The position numbers were made by a program, and so were the translations under genes. Source: Siphonodentalium dalli (lineage: Eukaryota; Mollusca; Scaphopoda; Gadilida; Siphonodentaliidae). From it: a stretch of DNA of 64,000 nt. The stretch is taken from assembly GCA_032622095.1 (NCBI GenBank), contig CP136065.1, positions 62,973,094 to 63,037,093 of the forward strand, given 5' to 3'. Positions 49,101-61,100 of the stretch are shown one piece after another; within the stretch, counting starts at the first letter, position 1; the number at the start of each line of letters is the position of its first letter. The notes beneath the pieces are model-generated. The model was not told where the DNA came from and did no database searches. It saw only the letters and a list, made by a program, of their open reading frames with translations.

Positions 49101-52100
49101 TGGGGGGGAGTCGTTGAAGGAATTAAGGCGAGGCATTTGCAAATGATGACATATACAAAATGGATCCAGATATGTGCAGCTATCAGATTGTGGGGAAATT
49201 CCTAATCGGATCGTGGTGGACGTTTGTCATTTAAGGGTCTACTGCAACAAGACTAAACAGCCATGTAAACAGTGTAGTGACATGCCCTGACGGTAAGCCG
49301 TCATTCTCGTTGACCATGGCCGGCGTGAGTGTATAGTTATGACATAGTGTGTCGAGTGTGTCGAAAATATGGTCACGTGGGAAATATCTGCCCCAATAAA
49401 TCAGAGTACCGCTCACACAAAGGTTATATCCTCAAAATCAGGATGATCAACGAATTGTTACCGTTGTACTCGGAGCGAGCAATTTTTCCGGCCCAGATGA
49501 AAAAAAAACTATATTTGTAACGTGTCCGTATCGGGTGCTAACTATGGGAAAATAGGCGCTCTTTTTGGAACACGTCGAAAAAGATGCAGTTATAAGTGAA
49601 CACACAGAGGACATTTAGTCAGTGATTGTGCATCTTGACACACATGACATTTCACATAGCAAGTCAAATTGCTCCACTGCAACATTGAATATATCAAATG
49701 TCATACCAAAGATTGCCTCAAAATTCCCATAGAGCATCAGCGTTCAGTGAGGCGGTGACAATTGTGAATGACTACTTGCAGCAGTTGGTGACTGAAATCC
49801 CAAGTCAGCTTCGTTGACACTAATGGCACATTTAAGTTAGGTGATAATGTGACCAAGGAGCTATTCAGTGACACAGGCAGGAATATAATTCATCTGAGCC
49901 TGGATGGGCGGAAAAGGTTGACCGAATCATTCGTGAAAGCGTCCGGGAATGCAATGATTAAACGGAAACGTGACACTACCATGACGACACCGTCCCCTCT
50001 GAATTTGAATTTGATTATTGTACGTCTGTTCACAAATGGGCTGGTGAGACAGCAGCGAGTGTTGTTTAAATGAATAAGAACATACACACTTATGAGTTAG
50101 ACCACTGCAACAAATGAAATGGGGAAAGTTATACATCCAGTTGATATGCATACCCGAGGGTACATGCATGTTGATAGAGCGTCCATATACCAGATGAAGG
50201 TCAAACTAATTTACCATTAAACTATTATAGGGAGACAATTGACATTGGATATGATAGAAATGAAGCATATATATCCCTGTGTATGATAGTCAAAAATATT
50301 AATCACTCCCACAGTATTGAAGCAAATATAGTGGAAAAGCAATTATGAAATGCTTATCCACATACAGGAAGCTATTCTGACTCACAACTTGCCCGAACAA
50401 ATATTTTAACATTACGAGAACCGCGAATCGGGGTCTGTAGAACAATTCTCGGAATGATGTCATTTAAATCTGAACTTTGATAACAATAACGAATCCCTAG
50501 ATCTTATGAACACCATAGTAGTTACGCCAAAGAAAAAGGATATATTTCGGGACAATAAATGTACATCTGAGCCACATGAGCTTACACTCAAAACTCATAC
50601 TATTTATGCAGAAAATCACAATGGAAGTGCTAAATTATTATCCCTTAATTTATGTGGATTAGAGAGGTGACTAAATTATCCGGAATTCATTGAACTTTTG
50701 CGACAGTATGAAATTATGACCGGATTCGTCATCTCCGAGTTAAACCTCAAAGTTTAAGCCTGGTTTAAACCTTTACCCAACAGAACGGCCCTGTGCCAAT
50801 GCATTCTCTTATATATGCGAGTCGACCATAGGTCGCCTCGCATATATAAGAGAATGCATTGGCTTAACACATTAAAAATTGGTAAAAAGTGTTAAAAAAA
50901 GATTTTTTTTAGACCAATGCATTCTTTAATATATGCGAGGCGACCTATGGTCGACTCGCATATATAAGAGAATGCATTGGCACAGGGCATAACTGTAACT
51001 ATCACAATGTGGTCAAGGAGCCGGTTCCAATGATATCCATATTTGTATGGTTCTATTGAGACAGACCGAAGATATTTTAGGCTGTTGAAGCTTTATTTGG
51101 CCGGTTTTGGCCGTTTTATTGGGTAAAGGGTTAAACATACATCGGCGGCGCAGTCGTTCAGTTTCCAGCTAATTGACAACTCGATTCGGTGATATGATTA
51201 TGCAATCAAACTATCGGACCAATCGGACCAAAAAGAAAGGCCGATATAATGGTTATTGACACGCCACAAATTATCGCTCGCTCATTTGGTGTATTCATTG
51301 AGAACTAAATATCGCCCATGGACCATTAATCTAATCTCATTCTGGTCTAAATCAAGCTGGCAAAGGTTATGTCTCTCAACACGAGTTTCACGCGATGTTA
51401 CCGCAAAGACAAAATTTTGTGTATTTACTCTATGTATATCTGTATATATTAAATGGTATAGGAACTCTCTATATATGTTTATCTGTTCGCATTTTTATAC
51501 TAGTATGCCCAAAACTGAAAGAGTTGAGATCAAGATATATAAAGACATATTAATATAAAAGACCCACCACATTGACTCTAACCGACCTAATTAATAGCGG
51601 TAATAAACGAACGCTTACTAATCTTGCTAAATTTATTAAGAAAGTCCAATCAATAACGATGAACTCCTGGCGCATACCAAAAAAACATATTCCAAACCTA
51701 CCCACCCTCTGATTACTAACAACATATCCCATATTATATTGTCGTTAAATCTATACATATAATGCGCTGCACGAATGCATAATCGAACATATTTTGAAAT
51801 TTAATAGTGTATATTTTCCACCCTATGTGTCAAAATGACGACGAGTATATCAATAAATTGAATTGAATTGCTCAAAGCTGTCATTCTCATACATCTGTAC
51901 ACAAATGGGCATCACAAATGTCATTCTTATACATGGGTTATATAATCAGTGGCTCACAATGTCGGAATGATTATCGTTTGTTTCGTGGAAATCGGCGACT
52001 AAACCATTCTAATCAATGTTAGTGCCCCTCCCATCCCTGACCCAAACGGCACCAATTATCCGCCTTTAAAACACACTGTTAAATTGCTAGTATCGTGGAG

Positions 52101-55100
52101 CAGAATAAATATGTTTTAGATCTGCGGTCTCGTGTTTAAATTATGGTTTTAACTGTACATGTTTAAGATGCGGTTATATAAACTGATTGACGACCTTGGT
52201 TACTATTGACAAATGTTTACCCCTGTCTCTTCTACATACTCATTTACGAGTAGTTATTCCTCAGGATATGCTCAGATAATCAGATCACGTTTGTTGAACT
52301 TATTATCTGAACATTTCCCTTCAATAAATAACACTCCTTCCGTACTTTTATGATCTATTGTTTGATTAATTTTTCTGAATGCCCCTCGAAATTAATACTG
52401 GACATCCCGATGTATAATTTTTTAGTGGGAGAGTTAATTTAGTATAGACATTATCAATGCCATTTCGCGTAATAAGGAGTGATTTTGGAAGAAAAAAAAT
52501 TAGTGTTTTTATTTGGGTCTAAATACATGGTCATGTTTTACATATCATTCAAATAATAATCATAATAAGATTTTGAATTGGAAACAAATTTATAAGTCGC
52601 AAGCCATGTACTATTTTGCAATAGCATTCCGTGCAAAGGTGCGAGTGGATCTTACTAATGTACTACTTGGAACACAAATAGAAATTACCATTCTAACTAT
52701 TACCAAACATCATTTACACATAGTTGAGAATATTATCCAAATATGTTGATCGATCAGGATTACCCAAAGTGGAAATGGTGTTGATCCGATAATAATCATA
52801 GTATACCAGTGGGCTACGTCCTGCTGTATAGAGAGGATAGGATAGGATAGGATATTTTATTTCAATATACATATAATAATTAATACATAATACATTTGAC
52901 AAATATTGTAATGTATATTCGAGGGGGTGGCATAGTCAGGCTAGACTGTCTTACTGTCACCCCCTTAGAGATGAATAAATGTTAACATATATAGGCGGTC
53001 AAGATTTATTGTACAATGCACGGCTATGAAATTATGTATTACATAATGGTTGCATTTATAGGATTATATAATTATATAATTATATAATGGAGGGTATACG
53101 TATATATAAATTGTTTATTGGTTACTCGATGGTTTGTCTCTTTCTTGTCAGTGTCATGTTCTTTGGAAGTCGAGTAGGAGTGTGCTGAGTGAGGTTGTAG
53201 ATTGCGATATATGTACGGGAGGTTACACTATTGACGAGCTACCACACAGTCGGGACATCTTTGATTGTTGCATTTAATTGTTGCAGCATATTTTTTAATG
53301 CAATCAGCATGTACACGGCGTTTGAATGTGTGTCTGGATTGGTATGATGTAAATTCATTATCCAAGTTGTTCCATGTAGTTGGATAAGAATGGAATGGTA
53401 GTTGTTGGGACCAAGATGTTCTTGGTTTTTTTAAAAATAGTGGGTGCTTTTGCCGGGTGTCTGGTCCGTTTTTGCGTTTGGTAAACATGTCGGTGAATGA
53501 TTCTATTAAGCGCATATGATACCAATCATGCATGAAAACAGCCGCTTGGACTTTGTGGATGTCGTATATTTTGAGTATATTTTCTTTTTTAAAAAGAGGT
53601 TCTGTGTGGCTTCTATATTTTTTATTACATAAAACTCGTATCGCGCGTTTTTGAAGCATGAAAATTTTTTTGACCGCAGGGACGTGTCCCCATATTTGAA
53701 CACCGTAGACAAGATGGCTTTGTATTAGAGCATAGTATAATGTTTTAAGTGCGCTACCAGGAAAGAAGTGTTTAACTTTATTGATGTGGTATATGGCATT
53801 CACCATTTTAGAACAAACAGAGGACACATGTTTTTTGAAAGTCAGGTTTTCATCAATATGGATTCCTAAGAATTTTGTGGAGGATTCGTGCTCAAGATTT
53901 CCTATCTTTTTTAGTTCTGTATTATTCAAGTAAACTTTTATAAAGTTCCATTTGTCATCATTGTTCTCTGGGTGTATTAGCATATAGTTGCTTTTTTTAG
54001 TATTGATCACTAACTTATTGCTACAGCACCAAGCAAATATGTTGCGTAACTCATTATTCACATAACTTTCTACAAGGATGCCATTTTTTCCACCAGTTAC
54101 TAGAGTAGTATCGTCCGCGTATGATAAGATATCCATGGTTGTCGAATTTGACATATCGTTAACGTAAATTAAGAAAATTATCGGTCCGAGAATTGATCCC
54201 TGTGGCACTCCACACGTCACTTCCGTTAAATTAGATTTGTTACCATTGAGTTCAACATATTGCCTTCTATTTTGCAGATAACTCTGAAACCATGAATATG
54301 CTGTGCCTCGTATGCCATAGTGATCTAGTTTATGAAGTAAAATATCGTGGTTTATCGTGTCAAATGCTTTTGAGAGGTCGAGAAATAGAGCTAAAGTTGA
54401 GTCTCTTGTCATTTTGTCATTATTTGAGACAACTTGATCGAGGAGGTGTAATACAGGATGGAAAGTTGAATGATGAGGGCGGAAGCCGTATTGGTGTTTA
54501 TAGAGTATGTTTTGTTCATTTAAAAAGTCTAGTAATCGTTTATGCATTATTTTTTCGAGGATTTTAGAGATAGCTGGAAGAATGCTGATAGGTCTGTAGT
54601 TGGAAATTTCATGAGTGGTAGTATTTTTAGGGATTGGGACTACTTTAGAAATTTTCATTTTGTTAGGGACTATTCCATGCTTTAAGGACAAGTTAAAAAT
54701 ATGCAACAATGCTGGCGCTATCTCCTCAATTGTTTCCTTGATAAGTTTAGTTGATATACCATTGAAATCCCTTGATACTTTCCCAGTCATAGAGAAACAT
54801 GTGAGGATGATCTCCTGTATAGACGTCGGAATTATTTTGAAAGTTATGTCGTCTGGTTTGCGGTTATGGAGAAATTCTGTAAAATGAGAGTCATTTTCAT
54901 GTTCATTGAGTTGGCTAGTTTCCCGCCCAATTTTTGAGAAAAAGTCATTGAACTTTTCCGATATGAGTTTGGAATTTTCAAGTTCTATTCCGTTTTCGGT
55001 AAAGGTCTTGGGGTTATTATTTGTGTTTACATTTATTTTCAATGCACCCTTAAGTATTTCCCATGTTTTCTTTAAGTTATTTTTATTTACTTCTAAGATA

Positions 55101-58100
55101 TTTGTGTAGTATATATTTTTACTCCTTCTGATTAGTTTATTATATAGGGTACGATAACTCAAATATTTATTTACGTTCGTTTCCGTGGGTTTATTCAATT
55201 TGCGTAAATATAACTGATTTTTAACAATACTTGACTTAATCAATCCAGATGTCATCCAAGGTTCGCGTTTTATGAATTTTTTGGGTATATGTCGACTTTT
55301 GATGGGGAAAGCTAGTTCATATGCATTCATATATATATCTAAGAAGATTTCATATGCTTGGTCGACACTTCTACAGGATGTAACGGAGTCAAAGGTACAA
55401 GAATTTAAAAGATTTTTGAATCTAATTATATTATCAGGACTAAAACTTCTTTGGTTAGTGATAGTTTCATTATTATTGGGGCTGTTTTGTCTCTTTTGGT
55501 TAGATTCGGAATAAAATATGCCGAAGTGATCGGAAACGTCGCATGTGATTATGCCAGATTTATATTCGCCTTGTAGGTTATTGGTATATATATTATCGAT
55601 GAGAGTTGCTGAATGATCAGTCATTCGAGTAGGTTTAGTTATCCTTGGCACGAATCCTCTTGTGAAAATGTTATTTATGAAGTCATTCGTTTTTGTATGC
55701 GAGTTGAAATTGAGTAGGTCAATATTAAAGTCTCCTGATATATATGATTTGTGGTTATTAATTTTTTCTAGAATATCGTCGAATTTTTTTAAAAATTGAT
55801 CAATGTTGGCCTTTGGTGCGGTATTTGGTCTGTAAACGCAGCCGATTATCCGAGAGTCATTTTTCCCTGGGTTAATTTCCACGAATATTGTTTCTATTAC
55901 GTGTGGAATAAATTCACTAAGGTCGGGTCGATTTTTATAGTGAATGGAATCTTTTATGTAAAGGCACACACCACCTCTACCATCATCGTCATCAGCTCTA
56001 CACTTGAATTCCATAGGGTGATATCCCGGTATTTGAAAGTGCGATGCTTGTCGTATTTTAAATGTTTCAGTTAAAGCAATAACGTCGAATGAATTATTAT
56101 TAGATTTTAAGTCGCATAGGAGATTACACAAAGAATCGAAATTTGCATTGATGCTTCGACAGTTGAGGCTGAATACTGAAAATTTTGGTTTTTTATTTGA
56201 TTGATCTATAGTGTGAGATGGTGAAATGTATCCACATTCATTGCAAGTATTAATAGCAGAATTTAAATAGTCGTCATTTTCCTGTTCCGCTTCGTTCCAT
56301 TTCATTGTAAAGTTATATTCATCAGAATCCCGAACCTCACTCAGATTTATGTTATGTGTAGCCATGAATACGACCTATAATGGAATGGATGAAATGTATG
56401 CCCTCCACTTCAGAATGAATTAAAGATGCAAGCATGAATATGCATAGTCCGTGCATTGTTACTAGATCTAACCGTGATATGATGTACATATTATTTTAAT
56501 GATGTGTTGTATTCGGCGGGTATATGTTTCTGGTAAGTCCTCGAGTACGAATCAATGATTCAATAGACGGTCAATTAACATTTCAAGTTCCGCTTGTTAT
56601 TTTCTCATGAAAGTATTGCCAAAAAGTGCATATATGTGACTTGACGTGTATGCTATCTAATTGACCCGCAACGAGGACTTACGTCATAGTAGAAATAGAT
56701 AACTCCATAATATACGAGGTATATATATAGACCTATATGGTTAAATGTATGAGTGTGGGCCAATATGTTGAAAATACATGAACAAGAACCTATAATTAAT
56801 AAAACATGAAGATTCATAAATGAATGTACATGTATGGTACACCGACTTCTGATTATATTTGACAAAGCATAATTTGATTTCAAAAGAAATCTAAATTCAT
56901 GAATAATTCGTCTTAATAGAGTTGACTTGATTGTGCTCGGAATGTTTTGGACCTGACTGTACTGTCACAACATGACCTAATTCAATAATAATAAATGTCA
57001 AGGTCAATTTGATGACCTCGGATTCGTGAAATATCGGAGTCGTCTTGTGTGCAAGAAACTTGAAGACATCACATTTGAGCTATTCTCATTTCTTATAAAC
57101 GTTATTCGGAGTTTACATTCATTCAGACAGTTTGTGGAAATGTCAGGCATTTGTTGCACAAACAGTTTTATAGTGTCTATGAATATATTTGAGTGGAGTC
57201 GACTAAAACTAAAACACGTGGTGGCTACAATATCAGAATATGCCTCCAGTGCATGCGATTAACCCATTGACTCAGTATTCTGTAGGATGGCAAACATCAT
57301 TCCCGGAGGTGGTACACGCATTTGGTCATGTCTCTTTAGGATCAAATGCAGTGAATATGTAGGCTACCATTATGTGAGTGTAAGTATTAATTATTACTAA
57401 ATATACCTGTATAGCCTGTCATAAATTGTATTTGTTTACCAGTACACACATGTGTACATGAATGCATATCTTCTGCTTTGACATTTTGTCATATCAAAGT
57501 AAAAATCATCTATACAACAAAGTCATGAGGATACATAATTATACTTACTGGTATTATGATTCTAGTAAATACAAGGATGTTACTAGATGTATCCAAGTAC
57601 ATGTATTGTACGCCTGCATGTATGTAATCATGTATATATGTTGATCCTTTTGTACATTTAGGGTTAAAGATGAGCATGTCATTTATGAAAATTTTGTCCA
57701 TGTTATTTAAAAGCAGCATTCTAAAAAAACAAAAACAAAAAGTAAAACAAAACAAAAAAGTTTGACATGATGCATTGAGTGTTATTCCAGAAGAGTGATG
57801 CATAGATTTTAGTGACACATCATGGGATTTGCAATTGTACGCATGTATGTGTTGATCAATTCACATATTTAATGGTAATTAAGGTGGCATAATTATACCC
57901 TTCATGCGACAGTTTTCTATAATCTGAGAAATGTGTTCAGTTCTGGTATAAATACTAAGAAAAAATTGGTGACCCATCATGGGATTTGTATACATGTATG
58001 TATATGTTTATGTATTCATACATCCAATGATAAATCACACATCCAAAGTTAAATCATACATCCAGGGTTAAATCGGTACATGCCATTCATGAGACATTTT

Positions 58101-61100
58101 CATAAATAAAGCACCATCCTAACAAGGAATCTGTAAATAAAAAACATTTGCTGAAACATCATTCGATCTGTATACATGTACATTTCAAATTTTGTGTATC
58201 CCTAATAGTTTGTATATACATCTAGTTCTAGTATTAAAGGCGGCATATGCCATTTTTGACACTTCATGAGACATTTCATCTCTTATATAAGCACCAGTGA
58301 TTACAATTTTTTTGTGACCCATCATGGGATTTGTAGACATACATGCATATGTCAATTGATTCCTAAATTTATAGTTAAAGTGAAACATCTTACTAGTATT
58401 AAAAGTGACACATCAGACATCATGGGGTGTATAGTATACATGTACATGTGTTCCTGTCAAATAATTGTTACATACATGTTCTAGGATTAACACAATTCAT
58501 GTGACATGTTCTAGGATTGACACAAGTCATGCAACATTTTATCTAAACAATGGTCAGGAAATATAAAAATTTGGTACATGTATCACTATCAATTCATTTG
58601 TACATGCAAAGTTAAGTGGCATATCTCATATTATGGGACATTTTTCTTTAATAAATCACCATCCAGACTAAGTCTGGTATACAGGGTGTGTTGTGTACTA
58701 TTCAAGTAAAATGAAAGATTTGGTGACCCATCATGGGATTTGTATACATGTATGTGTAGATTCATTTGTGCATACATGTAGATATAGGGTAGAAAGGCAG
58801 TGTGCGCCATTCATCATGATTCATGAGTGTACGTTGGTAGGCCAATGTAGAAAATTCTAGATATCTCGTGCATGTGTAAGCAAAGAACACATATGTATAA
58901 TAAAGCATCCCAAAGTTGTGCATAAGTTTTAAAAGCATGTGAGGCCTTAGTTGTCGAAAATATTCATATTTGCATATGCAATCAGTTTCGTTCATATATA
59001 CCATGACTATCGCGTAAACAGCATGTTATCATAAAGATCTACCATATTTTACCTAAGCAAGAGCCTGATTGTGTTACAGAAGACAGAGCAATGCTACTGG
59101 CTAATGGCATAAAAATTGCATAAACGCTCTTTATTTGTTCCATATCAGGAATTCACCAACAAAGAACGCTCTTTATGTTTGCAATCATAATATATAAACA
59201 AACACCAGAAAAGTAACTTTTTATGCCTTTGTTTACATAACAATGGTCAAACATTTGACAATAACATACTGTTTATGCGATATTTCTTATTTGTATATGG
59301 ACAAAGCCTGTCTACATTTTGATATTCTTTCTATTTGTGGCACTTTTTAACGGGTGGAAATTTTTTGACAGGATACCCACCGCCAAGGCCAACCATACCT
59401 TTAAGTATTCTGAATCTAATTAGTTTAGACAAAGGATTGTCTGTTTTCAAAATTTCCAAAGTAATCTGAATAAATTCATATTAAAAAAAAAAAAAAAAAA
59501 AAAATAGATTATTAAAATGTGCACGAAGTATTATGGGCCTAACTGTACTGAAACATAAGGGATTTCACAATACCATGTAGACTCGATAGTATAAATGTGA
59601 TGTGGATGGAGTTTATGCAAATCATCATCCTGGGATTTATATACATGTGAGTGTTGATTCATTTGTGCATCCAGGTTTTAAGTGACGCATGCCATCCATA
59701 AAATATTTTTGTTTTTTGTTTTTTTTTGTTTTGTTGCTTTAATGCAAAAAAATCTTAAGCGCCTGGAATGATGGTCATCATTAGTTTTTCCGGATAGGGT
59801 TAAAGCGCCACATGATATCAATGAGACAATTTTATGTAATAGCGCGCTGTCTTAAGAAACGTCTGGCATGCTTCGCTTTGTAGGATGCCAATAATACATG
59901 CTTATTGATTAGTTTATCCATCCAAACTTAAAGCGACGCTTGCCATTCATGAAAATTTTGGTATTTCAGCGCAAATTCTTAAAATGTATGGCATGATGCT
60001 ATATTTGAAAGAGTATTATTTATATTCAATATGTTTTTTGTTTTTTTTCATTATTCATTCTTATAGCCAGTGTTAAAGTTAAAGTGGCACATGATATTCA
60101 GGAGAGAATTTTATATAATAGCGCGCTGTCTTAAGAGACGTCTGGTATGATTCGCTTTGTAGGATTCCAATAATACATATGTGTTGATTAATTTGTGTAT
60201 CCAGGTATAAAGCGACGTGTGCCATTCATGAATTTTTTTGTATTTCAGCGCAAATTTTTAAAATGTATGGCATGATGCGCTTTGTAAGAGTCAATAATAC
60301 AAACATTTGTTCATCCATCATGGAATTGATATGTAATGTGTATGTCGATTCATTTGTACAACTAGCTGGATTAAAGCAGCTATTACCATTCATTAGACTG
60401 TTTTCTATAATAAACATAACATTCGGATAATAGTGGAAGACAATTTTGGCAATGCACTGTGTACGGTTCTAGCAGTATAATAATTTGGCGACCCATATGG
60501 GATTTATATGTGTGCATGTACTAGTATGTGTTTATTCTTATTCAATCGTACATTCAAAATTAACGTGATAATGTAATTCATGGGCCATTTTTCGATAACA
60601 ATGTAGATATTATTCAAATAGTGCAAAGGTTTGTTGATCCACTATGTGATTTGTGTACACATATAGTCATATACAGTATGTTGATGAATTAGTGCAAGCA
60701 GGATATAAGCGGTATTTACCATTCATGAGACATTTTTCTCATTTGGTTACCCATCGTATGATTCATATATACATATGTGTATGTGTTGATTCATTAATGC
60801 ATGTACAGCAAGGGATTAAATGATACATGCCATTCAGGAGACATTACCCTGTTCAAATCTGTTTGAATGCAAATATTTATTTGTACATCTGGGTTAAAGT
60901 GGCACATCCCATCTATATTTTGAAAAAGATTGAATAATTTTTTTTTTGTTTTTTTTTGTGCAAAATTTCGGAGACAATTAGAAACTTTAGTACTGAATAA
61001 CAAATTTAAGGGGCATGTCATAGTCATAGACAATTTTACATAGTTAAAATGACACATGATATTCAATGGTAAAATAAGTTATTTGAGTGGCGCGACATAC

